A DNA stretch of 64,000 bases from Brachycybe producta (GCA_036925085.1 JAUPFP010000002.1:4530780-4594779); one strand, 5' to 3'; shown: positions 13,212 through 23,835, numbered from the stretch's first letter. Numbers and translations: made by a program. Notes: generated by a model not told the origin, from the letters alone.

Positions 13212-13405
13212 ACAGGTAATTGTGCCCAGCATTAGAATTTTTTTTGCTCCGTCCTTTTATGACGTCAGACCAAGTAACAAACCAATTAGAAATTGAAAAG
13301 GGCGGAGCATGTGACATCAGACCAAGTAACAAAACAATTAGAAATTGATGACGTTCATAAAAGGGCGGAGCAAAAGAAATTCTAATGCTGGGCACAATTA
13401 CCTGT
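13212..13405. repeat. Palindromic MITE family D, copy 1
   Basis: Nearly symmetrical: ACAGGTAATTGTGCCCAGCA at the left end and its reverse complement at the right end, with internal inverted blocks CTCCGCCCTTTTATGACGTC and CCAATTAGAAATTG. It contains CRE-like TGACGTC. No convincing target duplication was found for this copy, but other copies have one of 8 bp. Confidence 0.7.
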
Positions 13406-13506
13406 TTTATTCTCACCCCCCCCCCTTCCTCCCCCCTCGCTCCTTTCCTCTCACGCAATCGTACGTGAGTTTGTTGCGTATCTTCATCTGTAACGCGTAT
13501 TAACCA

Positions 13507-13717
13507 TACAGGCAATTAGAAAACGGGGTGAACAGAAGTTGGCTCCGCCCTTTTCATGACGACCGGCAACTTCTAATTGGTTTGTTGTGTCGTTTGACGT
13601 TGAAAACGGGGGGGGGAGCATGTGACGTCAGACTACATAAGCAACCAATTAGAAGTTGCGTTCGTCATAAAAAAGGGCGGAGCCAAGTTCTGTTCATCCC
13701 GTTTTCTAATTGCCTGT
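13507..13717. repeat. Palindromic MITE family D, copy 2, with target duplication
   Basis: Ends ACAGGCAATTAG and CTAATTGCCTGT, with inner inverted blocks GGCTCCGCCCTTTT and AAAAAGGGCGGAGCC. It is flanked by an exact 8-bp direct repeat ATTAACCA (13499-13506 and 13718-13725), as expected of a hAT-type insertion. Confidence 0.75.
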
Positions 13718-14039
13718 ATTAACCACACGCACACAGAGGTACCGTGACTGTGTCCTGGGACTCCTGTGTTTGCTTGCGCATCTTATTGAAATGTTGCTGT
13801 TCTCAACCTTTTTTCTTTAATTGGGCCATTGATATAGGTTTAAATGGGTGGTCGACTGGCCCTAAAAGTCTCCAAAAGCTGATAAAAAGTTCAAAGATTA
13901 AAAAAACAACCGGCCAAAAGTCGTAATTAAAGCACAGAAAAGGGTCCTAAAAATTATTAAACGTTTTCAAAAGTGGTTAGATTAAGCTGGTTTTAATTTG
14001 TAAATCGGTCCTCGAACTCTTTAATTGATTATTATGGCT

Positions 14040-14262
14040 TTCAGGAGGAAAATTAAAAGAAACTAGAAGGGTAGCTCATTTACTTTTGTGTTTTCGTGCT
14101 GAAAACCTTTCAAAATAAACATTTTATAGACAAAAATTAAAGTGGAACAACTTCAATTCAAACTCCCAGAAAAAGTTTGTTTTGAAAGATATCAACATGA
14201 AAATACTAATCTAAGTGATTAAGTTAGCATTCTAGTTTCTAAAACACTTTCAGTTTCTCCTT
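14040..14262. repeat. Palindromic repeat family A, copy 1
   Basis: Arms read GAAACTAGAAGGGTAGCTC... at the left and ...TTCTAGTTTCTAAAACACTT at the right. Inner blocks are TTTCAAAATAAAC at the left and GTTTTGAAAGATATCAACAT at the right. Other copies lie at about 37000-37607, 45214-45402, 50015-50200, 51375-51560, 51612-51805, 52410-52590, 53880-54215 and 56265-56510. Confidence 0.7.
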
Positions 14263-14272
14263 ATAGTTTTAC

Positions 14273-14757
14273 GGGTCAAGATGAATGGATGAACATTGGG
14301 GGTAACTCTAAAAGGATGAACATTGGATGAACACTATATTAATATGGATGAACACACATTTTAAAGAGATGAATAGAGAGAAATAAAAGGATGAATATAG
14401 GCCTACTTTAAAGAGATGAACATGGTTTTAAGGGGGGGGGGGGTGAACATAGTTTTAAAGGGGACGAAAATGGTTTTGAGGGTGATGAACATGGTTTTAT
14501 GGGAGATCAATCATGTTCATCACCATAAAACCATGTTCATCCACTTTAAAACCATGTTCATCTTCCTTAAAACCATGTTCATCCTTTTAAAGTATGTTCA
14601 TCCTTTTATCCCACTATGTTCATCCCTTTAAAGTGTGTGTTCATCCATATTAATAAAGTGTTCATCCAATTTTATGTGCTTTCTGTGTCGGGTTTTAGAG
14701 TTACCCCCCCCCCCCCCCCCCCCCAATGTTCATTCGTTCATCTTTTTATCCTGACCC
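14273..14757. mobile_element. Foldback-like element with tandem-repeat arms
   Basis: A 485-bp inverted repeat, GGGTCA...TGACCC, flanked by an exact 9-bp direct repeat TAGTTTTAC (14264-14272 and 14758-14766). Each arm is an array of degenerate units of about 16-20 bp containing GATGAACATGGTTTTAA, inverted in the other arm as TTAAAACCATGTTCATC. The centre is near 14510-14520. Arms of short tandem repeats with a 9-bp duplication are the hallmark of Drosophila Foldback (FB) elements. The right arm carries a run of about 22 C, where the left arm has five G. No transposase is encoded, so it would be non-autonomous. Confidence 0.8.
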
Positions 14758-14766
14758 TAGTTTTAC

Positions 14767-15128
14767 TCCTGAAGCTTAGAAGGACCAGAGTTCGAAAATC
14801 AGCTTTTCATCTTAAAATGAGAACAAATTGAAGAAAAGACAAAACATGTTTCTTGCAATATCAAAAACTGCTGCAGTTGAAATCGTGTTTAATTGTTCCG
14901 AAAAGGTTTCAAGAACAGAAACGATTTAATGTACCTAAAGGTTTTGCAATTGGTCAGCGTTAAAATAAGGCGTGAGTTCAATTCGAATTGAACAAGATTC
15001 TTTAATCTGAGAAATTCATAAAAATCATAGTTGGGATAACTAGTTCAAAAATTCGCTAAAGTTTTTAAAAATTACATAAATTTGAACAAAGAAACTGAAG
15101 GAATTATTCATTTTTATGTTTTCTGTAG
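14767..15128. promoter_or_regulatory. Upstream region of the zinc-finger gene
   Basis: About 360 bp of AT-rich sequence before the first coding exon. The T-rich tract ending TTTTCTGTAG directly before the ATG at 15129 looks like a splice acceptor, so a non-coding 5' exon probably lies further upstream. I could not place it, and no convincing TATA box was seen. Confidence 0.35.
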
Positions 15129-18100
15129 ATGGGCCAATTGGTTGAAGAGTTCCAGCAGATTTCTGCTAGCGAACAGTTGATCCTTATTGCCGAAATTCGA
15201 AACCTTCTTCATGATTTAGAAAACATTTACAACCACAATGAAATCTCGGATAAAAACACTTCGCTTCTTTCGTCGTCGTCATCTTGTTCGCTGCCGTTGA
15301 ATTCGACATCCGATGTCGTGAGTTTTAACGTATTTTGTCGAATCCTTATACAACGATAACCTAATTTACTCGATTGACGATGTGTTTTTTTAGAACCTAT
15401 TGGAACCTTCCATCGGTGCCAGTTCGGAATCTCTTTCCACTTCGTTCGATCATCTCATACCGACGAACGCACTCGATCTTCACGTTTACTCTAATGGCAC
15501 TTCGACCGAGTTTGTTTCGTTGAGAGACTATGTCGATTTGGCCACCACGGAGAAAGACGCTCAAAATGAGCTTCCGCAAGACCTGCAGATTGTCGAGAAT
15601 TACGGCCTAGATGCGAGCAACATCTGTGATAACGTGGAGTTAGCTCACGAGGTCGTCTTGTCTTCGCAAGTTAAAGTTCGTGGCGAATTGCTCGGTTCCG
15701 ATGACTATGGAAATGGAACTAGCGACGAAGTAGTTTCCGCTTCAGGTATTAGATTCGTGCCGCAACAAACAAAACAATGTTTGTAGGCTGTGTTTACACT
15801 TTTAAAACCAACTTTTAAGTGCATTGCGTTTCAGAAGGTATTTGTGCAAAGTGTTTTAGTAACTAGAAGAGTGTTTAAATTAAGAGGTTATCTGGAGTGC
15901 CATCTTTTCGCCTAAAGTAAGCATGTCAAACTCAAAGGCTAACACGGGCCAAATAAACAAGGTCTAAGTTTATGTAGACCGTAAAAAAAAACCTAAAACT
16001 TCAATTTTTATAGAAACGTAGGTTTATTTTGAAAAATACAGTACGAAATTTTTATTAAAACTTTTGTTACGTACTGTTATATTGGCTGGGCCGCAAAATT
16101 ATTCGCTGTGGGCCGCGAGTTTGACATGCTTGGAAGAATTTTAATTTTTTGAGAATTTTTACTTTTTTTAATTTATGGGTTTTTATGGTCCTCGGAACTC
16201 TGTTGGACCCTCCCGAGTTCATTTCAGTGCTTTTCAGGGCATCTAGAAGACTTTCATTTTTGCGATTTTTTTGAAAATTTTCATGGGACAGCATGTCAAA
16301 CTCGAATAAAAAAAACTCAAGGAGTAAGTTTGTGGGCAGCAAAAAAAAAACAATATAGAAACGTAGGTTTATTTCGAAAAGTAGACCTACAGTACGAAAT
16401 TTTTTTAAAACTTTTGTTACATACTGTTATATTGGCTGGCCCGCAAAGATATTCGCTTTGGGCCGCGAGTTTGATATGCTTGACCTAAAGTACCGAGTAT
16501 GTTTCCCGTTTTTTTTTTTTTTAATTGCCAAAATAGTCACTAAAAGTATCACTGGTGACACTGGAGTGTTATCATTTTATGAGTGGATGCTCTATATATC
16601 GTGAGGTTCCTTATTGGATTTTTCTTAGTGAAAGAAATCGGTTTTTAGCGATCCATTTTTGTTGGTCTATGGAAATTAGCATGTAGGATATTTTCAGAAT
16701 TTTTGTCAAACTATAGAAGGCATATCTTAATTAGGTTTTGCAAAGCTATCGTTGGATTCACAGTATATTTGAGCGCTTATTGCACTTCAAATTACGTTTT
16801 TGAAATAACTCTGCCCGAAATGATTGAGAATAAACGAAAACCGAACGAGCCCCAACGAAATATGAATGGGCTATTGCAGTTCTCAGTCTCTATAAAGGGG
16901 GATTTTCGTACTCGCTTTGAATTGGAAACAATTTTAAGTTTTTGTGCGGTTGTTAGAGGATTTTTTTTGGCTCAACTTGAAGTGAAAAACGAGAATTAAA
17001 AAGTTTAAATTGTCTTAAAACGTTTATTTTAAAAGATAACAAACATGAAATTACCCACATAGGGGATTTATTTCCTCTTCTAGTTTCTAAAACACTTCAT
17101 TTTTTTTTGTTTATTAAACGCAGAAAATCCAAATTTTTATTCCGTTTTTGCATTTTGTTGCATCAAACATAAAATTTGCCAAACTGGACGTTTTTTTATC
17201 TTTCTTGAGCACAAAGACCTCTCAATTGAGTCAATGATGACATTCAAAATTACTCAGCTTTTCTCTTATCTAAATTTTTTTAGAAACATTGCAAGAAATC
17301 GGTAAACCCAAAACACCTTCGACTAACGCAATTACAGTTGCGGAACCATCGAGAATGAGCAATGGTCCAATCGAAATCCCGTTATCGATACAGACTCGTA
17401 TCACACGAACCAGAGCTAACACGAAAGCGAAAATTCAAGCTGCAATGGAAAGCAAAACCAAGTCGAGTGTTCGAATGTCGACGGCGCGAGCACTGATAGC
17501 ACGGAGTAAATCGGTTAAACGTAACAGAAAAGAGTCGAAGCCGCGAGCCAAAAGAAAAAAAGTTTCGAACGTGGAAAAAGTCGAGAAAGAAAGTGAAGTT
17601 TGCAATTTGAATAACGAATTCAGTCAAATTGTAGTTTCGAGGCAAAACACGATCGAACTTCATTCAAAGAATGAATTGTTCGCTTTGCAGGTTGCCCTGT
17701 CGACGATCGAAGAGTTGAATGACAAAGAAAAATATTATGTAAATGGAGTACGTGTAATGTATGGAGCCTTGTCGTGTCGTATGTGTGGCTGTGTATTCGA
17801 GAACGCGCTGTTTTTTGAGCAACACAGTTGTAGAGCACCGTTGCAAAAAATCACGTGTAAAACGTGCAATACCGATTTCCACCTGTTGTCGCAGTTTCAA
17901 AAGCATCTCAAGAATCACGTTCGTAATGATTGCAAACGTTGCGAAAGCCACTTTACGAAACGGAAACTTCTTCGTAAGCACGAAAGGTTAGCTCACGGTA
18001 TCGTCGAGCCGGACAAATTTTACCACTGTGCTCATTGCGATCGCAAATTTATCAAACGTCCTTCTCTTTACGCTCACTTGCGGGAACACGCGAACTCCAA

Positions 18101-19670
18101 GATAGTTTGCATGAAATGCGGTCTCATGTGCGATGATGAGAACCATTACAAGCAACACATGCTGAAACATGCTGAAGAGGCTAACTTTCACTGCGAAAAG
18201 TGTAAAGAAAGTTTTCTTCGACGTCAGCAGTATGAACAGCATATGGCCGGACATAACAAATACGATTGTACGCTTTGCGATATGAATTTTTCTACGAAAA
18301 AACAGATGGCAAAACATAGAAGAATCACGCACGGAATCTGTACAAAAGAAGAGAAAAAACACGAATGTGGAATTTGTCATAAGAAATTTCAGCGGCCGTT
18401 GCTGTTGCAGATTCACAAACGCGTTCATACTGGAGAAAAACCAGTTCAGTGTTTGCAGTGTGAGAAAAACTTTCGTACGCCGAAGTCGTTGGCTAGACAC
18501 TTAACGACGCCGGCACATTTGAAAGCATGCGGTCAGGTAGAGGCAGTGAAAGAGGTCGAAACGGACAGATCGTATTTGTGTGCAGAGTGTGGCGCAAAGT
18601 TCTTTCGCAAACAAGGGCTCCTTCGTCACATGATGCAGTCTCATAGTGAAGAGAGGCCGTACGTTTGTGAGTTTTGCGATTACAAGGGAAAGTGTAAGAC
18701 GAATCTAAAGCGCCACATGGAACTTCATAAAAGTGAGCGAAGATATGTTTGCGAACTGTGCGGTTCTACGTTCCACGCATTGGCCACTCTCAAGGAACAT
18801 CACGCTTATATACATTCCGAAATTCGTGGTTTCGTTTGTTCGGAGTGTGGGAAGGGATTCAAGGGGCGTAGTGGCCTCCTGAGACATATACGAAGCCACA
18901 GTGACGCGAGACCTTACGTATGCGATTGTGGGCAATCGTATAAACGAATGTCACATCTGAAGAGACATATGATGGCCATTCACGGCACCGTATTCAAAAG
19001 TAAACGTGTTCAAAAGATCGATTCCGAAGAAGAACAGATTCTGTTGCCACCACCGCCGCCACCATATCCCGGAAGTAACTTACCATTCCAACTTATATAC
19101 GATGCACAGAAAGATGATGTTATCGCTTCGGATGCAATCACCCTTCCGGTGACGGCCACAAATAATTTCTTGATTGTTAGCGATCCGGAACACAACACTT
19201 CAGAAATGGCACGAGAAGTGACATTGGAGGTGACGACGCAAGCTGTCGGACACGACGTTCTTACCCATCATGTGCCACTACCACAGTTGACTCCCGAGGG
19301 AATTCTCAAGGAGACTGACAATGTGGTGGACACTTCAATGCTTCACAGTGATCTCGGAGTGTCTGCGTGTTCGTTACCCATCGTGTCGATGTCGTCGTGT
19401 GATATGATTGCAAACGACCACATGGATACTGGTTCCATGAGCCATGACATCGTCGTGTCTAGTATGAATTCATTGCCAAGCAGTATGGTTCTTCTTCCTT
19501 CGATGCATCATCATCGCCTGCCTATGTATGGAAGCTCGGTTCAGGCGCTTCCGAACATGCATGGAACAGTTTCTGACTCTGCATCGGATGTAGTAACACT
19601 CGAAACGATGGACATGTTGCAGGCCGAACTCGTAAGCGACGGTCGCAAATTGGAAGAGATGTTTTGGTAG
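15129..19670 (+). CDS. C2H2 zinc-finger protein, 14-finger array
   Basis: Three coding exons (15129-15317, 15394-15745, 17284-19670) join in phase with GT-AG borders to give about 975 residues ending EEMFW. Residues 1-255 are acidic and serine-rich, without a recognisable BTB, KRAB or ZAD domain. A basic stretch near 256-274 (KRNRKESKPRAKRKK) is a likely nuclear signal. About 345-747 carry fourteen C2H2 fingers. The first is degenerate (it ends in Cys) and the last has CxC instead of CxxC. Only one linker is a classical TGEKP. The C-terminal 230 residues are low-complexity, with a proline run. It is probably a sequence-specific DNA-binding regulator, with target unknown. I do not assign an orthologue. 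Intron 2 is 1.5 kb and holds repeat insertions. AATAAA at 19865-19870 is a possible poly(A) signal. Confidence 0.85.
15920..16484. repeat. Composite hAT-like repeat in zinc-finger gene intron 2
   Basis: Two similar sub-elements, 15920-16131 and 16290-16481, each begin GCATGTCAAACTC and end GAGTTTGA(C/T)ATGCT. They share GGGCCGCGAGTTTGA and TTGTTACxTACTGTTATATT and are separated by a T-rich spacer. The pair together, rather than each copy, is flanked by a direct repeat containing CTAAAGTA (15912-15919 and 16485-16492). 'GCATGTCAAACTC' is a terminal motif common in animal hAT MITEs. Confidence 0.7.
16985..17107. repeat. Palindromic repeat family A, partial copy
   Basis: Only the right-arm type sequence is clear (CTTCTAGTTTCTAAAACACTTCA at its end, with AAAGATAACAAACATGAAATT inside). 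The left arm is degenerate. It lies in intron 2 of the zinc-finger gene, just before the last exon. Confidence 0.45.
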
Positions 19671-19751
19671 CTATAATTAATGCAGGCAACGCTGGGTGTG
19701 TTGTATGTTAATTGTGATAATTGATCGTTTGCTGTTTGTGAATGTGATTAC

Positions 19752-19878
19752 AGTGGAAACCGTTTAACACTAAAATTTCTTTGGTCAGGGATCGTTATGA
19801 TAGGTTTTTCCATATATTTAAATTCGTTTAACACAAAACGGATAATGCGAAAATATCGGGTAACAATAAACAAGTTTT
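19752..19878. repeat. pogo/Tigger-like DNA transposon remnant
   Basis: Begins TA-CAGTGGAAACCGTTTAAC, close to the CAGTGGAACC... terminus of pogo/Tigger elements next to a TA target. It continues with the AACACGAA/AACACAAAACGG type inner repeats seen in such MITEs. No transposase is present. It lies in the presumed 3' UTR of the zinc-finger gene and contains its AATAAA. Confidence 0.4.
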
Positions 19879-20007
19879 CGGCCACAAAAATACAGATCTA
19901 CTTTAATTTTTTTTCTTAAGATCGAGGCTATTGGATTTAGTTTACATTCTCTCTTTTTGCACACAGTTATTTTTGAAATTTAATGTAAAGTGCAAAGAAG
20001 CACTCGC

Positions 20008-20195
20008 AAATTCAATGAATCCACCGATACTTTTGCAAAACCTAGTCAGGTTTCCTTTTATTTTGAAAGAAAATTTGAAAATAGCCGACATGTTAATCTC
20101 CGTAGACGAATAGTTCGTTTCTAATCGTCTATGGAAATCGTCGAATCGTCTAGGTTTTGCAAAAGAATCAGTAGATTCATAGTATATTTGAATGC
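20008..20195. repeat. Foldback repeat abutting the myosin V retrocopy
   Basis: The left arm 20010-20045 (ends TTTTGCAAAACCTAG) and right arm 20150-20193 (begins CTAGGTTTTGCAAAAG) are reverse complements. A related sequence, AGGTTTTGCAAAG...GTATATTTGA, is at 16730-16780. It appears to have removed or displaced the 3' end of the neighbouring retrocopy. Confidence 0.55.
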
Positions 20196-20204
20196 TGTGC
20201 ATAT

Positions 20205-21053
20205 TGCATTTCCAATTAAGTCTTTTGGCACAGATCTTCAACTGTTCTTTCAGTTTCTTCATTTCTGCTTGCTGGTTGTCGATCTTTTCTTGCAAATCCG
20301 GACTTTCGTCCGTTTATCCTTATGAACTCGTGTTGCATGGACGCGCTTCCATCTAATAAGCTTTTGTTGTCGTTCATTGTCCTCCTCCAGTTTTTTTTAT
20401 CTTGTGTCTGAATTCTTTCTCCATCATGTCGTACTTTTTCTTTTCCATCTGATTCTGCCTCCAATTGCCTTATGCATTTCTTCTGTGATTTGAAAGCCAT
20501 TAGAAGTTTCTCATCTTCGTTGAGGTTTTCTACTTCACCGACATAAAAATTTCCCGCAATGTGTTTCATAACCTGAAAGTTATTGACTACAAGGGTGTGC
20601 AACTGGATGCATTTGTCGTTTTTTCGATCCAGTTCCTCGTGAACGGCTTTGAATTGCCGTAAAATATCTCTCAGTCGTCACCACGAGTATCTAGTAAAGA
20701 TTTTCTCAGTTTGTTTATACCGTCGTTTAATTTGGCATTTTTCATTTCTAGATCTTGCAACTTTATAAGATCTCTAATATGTTGCATGTCGTCTCTCGGA
20801 GAATCTTTGTCGTGTGCCTCAATCGCCTCTAGTTTTTTTTTTGTTCAGAATTTCCATTTTCTCTTTCCACTTCTTTCAATTTCTGTTGCAACTTCAGTAC
20901 CAGGGAAACGTCTTCCGCGTCTACTACATTCTTCATCTCCTCGAAACTCTTCAGTTTGTCATCGGTGTTTTGGAGATGGACGTGTAGGGGAACGTCTTTA
21001 GATCGAACAGAACCTAATCCAGCATCCTCGCAATCTAATTCTGTGTTCGACAT
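20205..21053 (-). pseudogene. Processed pseudogene of myosin V coiled-coil tail
   Basis: On the minus strand, split over frames, are successive matches to the myosin Va/Vb stalk. LVLKLQQKLKEVEREN matches 'LFLKLQKRVTELEQE', LEMKNAKLNDGINKLRKSL matches 'LESENKKLKNELNELRKAL', then AVHEELDRKNDKCIQLHTLV, EKLLMAFKSQKKCIRQLEAE, and finally KKLKEQLKICAKRL matches 'RKLKKQLKVFAKKI'. These are in the right order over about 280 codons without an intron. At least two frameshifts (one in a ten-A run near 20840) and a stop near 20670 break it. The motor, IQ and cargo-binding domains are absent. No poly(A) tail is visible, because the 3' side is cut by a foldback repeat. An intronless, truncated, broken copy fits LINE-mediated retroposition. 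The comparison rests on remembered family sequence. Confidence 0.7.
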
Positions 21054-21055
21054 TA

Positions 21056-21081
21056 TAATTAATTAATTAATTAATTAATTA
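21056..21081. repeat. AATT microsatellite
   Basis: About six tandem TTAA/AATT units immediately 5' of the myosin V retrocopy (upstream on the minus strand). TTAAAA-like sites are favoured LINE endonuclease targets, so this may mark the insertion site. That link is inference. Confidence 0.7.
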
Positions 21082-22940
21082 GAACGCCACTCTAGCTTAA
21101 TTTTTTTTAATATTTCTTTCTTTATACAGTAAATACAATTTTTGCTGTAATTAGTAAACACAACTTCCACCAATTCATCTATTCATCTTTGAGATATTGC
21201 ATTATATGTTTTGTGTCTTTCTTGCGAACATCATCCTTATTACGATAGTGTAGTAAAATAAATACATTTTTTACGTTTTCGTTTAAGAGGAAAAAATATT
21301 TTGGTCCCTTTCTTTTCGTGTTGAACGGTTTCTTCTGTAACTGGGTAATGCCAACCATTGGCTAATTGTTCTGTATGCAGCAGTTGTGTAAAAAAAATTA
21401 AAGTTTATATTTTAAATTATACATGTTTTATTTTCAGATGTTTTTTTTCTAGTGTTTTCTCATAGTGTTTTGGATTTGGAAGGTTTTTAATGACTGGTAG
21501 AGACACTGTTCAATGTGTTAATGTTTGGTTTTTAGTGTTTATTTCCTAGAATTGGATGAAAAGGACTTAGTATCGATTCTGGAGTGGACATCCTGGATAA
21601 TTAATCCCTGATTTTTTTTTTTTAAATAGCCACGGACGTTCAAACCTTTTCTGGTTATTTTATGTGGTTAAGGTAAGAGCAACAGCTTTGTTAAAAAATT
21701 TAAGAACTGCCAAAAATTTAAATAACCGTTTCTTAAGAGATTTCCTATGTAAATTAACATGGAAAATATTTCAAATTAAAAAATCAATACTTAATAAATG
21801 AAATCAGCTCTCCACCTTGCCATAGCACTTTAACCCTACTGGTCTATTCACACGGAATCTTTTAAGCTGTCTACTACTATCCATCAGGCTTGCACCTGAT
21901 TAAAACCTGCTATTAGACTATATTAAGTGTCTTTGATTCACCTTAGAGGGCTAGCTGTGTCCAGGTTTTCATTTGGTGCAGAGTTTCTAAGTCTCAAAAT
22001 GTTGAAGTTCAAAAATAATTTAGAAAAGTATAAAAACTTCAGTTAATTTTTGTGTATAGTCACAGTTTATTTCTGAGTTAAAAACGACTTGATTTTACAA
22101 AAAAACACGAGTTTAAATACACAAAAACGGATTCTGAAGGACTTTTCCAAAACGTGCCAATTGGATTGACCAGTGGTTAACAAAATATTTGTTATGCATT
22201 AACTTTAAAACTTTAAAACAAGGAAATGAATAAAAAAGAAAAACAACCCCATGGACTCTATGCTAATGTTTATCATCTTAATTTCTTTATATTAAGGGAT
22301 GGGACTGGGAGGAAAGGGCCCCAGCCCAGCGAGGGGTGCAAAATAAAATAAGGGACTTTTGGTACTTTTTTTAATGTTAAGATAAAAATCAGCTATGTGG
22401 AACTGAGTCAACTCTCTGTACAGCAGTGCTGAGCGAAGACAAAGTTCCGCACGGCGTTTTAAAAAAAACGTGCCAGGATTGTTCTTGCACCTAACATTTA
22501 AAAAAAAAGACCTTTTTCATTACAGGCTAACGTAGAACAAAAAAAGAAAATTTCGTAAATTCAACGTGCTGCACTTAATTTGGCATAAATTTTGCAGTAT
22601 TTTTTTATTTTGTGCACGAAAAAAATATTGTATTTTTTGCACCCGGTATGTATTTTGTGAAAATTAATATATTAAATTTCTGTAAAGAAATTTTCGTTTC
22701 ATTAAACATTTTTTTTTTAAATATTGGGAAGCTTTGGATAGCTTTAACGAGAAATTTAGTCTTATCTTGGGTTTTTTTTAGTGGGAAATCTAGATGCGGT
22801 TTTTTGTGGGCATCTAGTATTTTGTTGTCAAGATAGGTGGGTTTTTGCCTTCCATTTCTTCAGTATCAACTGATGTTTTTTTGGGCTTATATTTGGGCTA
22901 TAGGCTGTGTGCGGAGGTCGTTATTCTGAATCGGAGTGTT
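21082..22940. other. Intergenic, nothing recognised
   Basis: AT-rich. Short frames such as 22612-22836 show no domain or splice context. A GC-rich patch near 22295-22340 (GGGCCCCAGCCCAGCGAGG) resembles an hAT end but has no partner that I can see. Confidence 0.45.
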
Positions 22941-23721
22941 TTAGCGACTTTTTCTTTGGCAACAACAGTTACCTGGTTCCATACAAAATCCATTTATGCC
23001 GTGGTACTTAAGACATAGATTGTTGCAGCCATTGCCATTTTTCAGAGATTGGTTACACATTATACTAGCAGCACAGTATTTGGGAGATTGTGGTTGTGAT
23101 TGTGGTTGTGGTTGTGACTGTGGACGGTTGTAATTTTGAACCGGAGAGGCTTTAGCAGCGACTTCTTTTTGGCAACAACAGTTACCTGTTTCCGTACAAA
23201 AGCCATTTATGCCGTGGTACTTTAGACATAGATTGTTGCAGCCATTGCCATTTTTCAGAGATTTGTTACACATTATACTAGCAGCGCAGTATTTGGGAGG
23301 TTGTGATTGTGGTTGTGACTGTGGATGGTTGTAATTTTGAACCGGAGAGGCTTTAGCAGCGACTTTACTTTTGCAACAACATCTACCTTCGTTCATACAA
23401 AATCCATTCGCGTATTGGTACTGGATGCATATATTGTTGCAACCATTGCGATTTTGCAGAGATTTTTTACAGGTAATACTATCGAAGCAAGAATCTGATG
23501 TCGGCTGCCCGTTCCGTTCTTCCAATTGGTTCTTGTCGGCATCGAAATTTTCAACATCTGTCGAAGAATCTTGAGAAATGTTATTTTTGGGCTAGTAAAA
23601 AATTCAAAATTGTTTTAGTTAACTAAATCAACTCACCATTTTGAGGTTCAGTTGCTGCAGTGCTCAGAAGTACCAGTGACAGGACAATGATCAAACAGTT
23701 GCTCAAATATAAAGCGGCCAT
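22941..23721 (-). CDS. Secreted protein with three CS-alpha-beta (defensin-like) modules
   Basis: Two exons, 23721-23637 and about 23569-22941, join in phase to about 237 residues. The exon 2 acceptor could instead be 12 bp further in. Residues 1-23 (MAALYLSNCLIIVLSLVLLS...) are a signal peptide, then an acidic linker. Three modules start near Cys56. The second and third, and nearly the first, have the spacing C-x5-C-x9-C-x3-C-x9-C-x5-CCC. The CxxxC...GFC...CxC core spacing equals that of drosomycin-type CS-alpha-beta peptides. Modules are joined by near-identical KVAAKASPVQNYN linkers followed by QSQPQ-rich stretches. It is probably an extracellular, disulphide-rich protein. An antimicrobial or channel-binding role is possible but not shown. 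The protein ends right after module 3, within what was once another linker. Confidence 0.75.
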
Positions 23722-23835
23722 GTTTCTAAAAGAAACTAGAATTGTCAGTTTGAGATCAAACGTTGAGTCAAGTTCCTGTTCATTATTGCTGAATCCTTGC
23801 ATATACATATTGCGAAAATACATCGATTAGTTTTA

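Noticed and set aside
17382-18935. Minus-strand frames up to 170 codons across the zinc-finger exon.
   Set aside because: Antisense to a strongly supported C2H2 coding exon.
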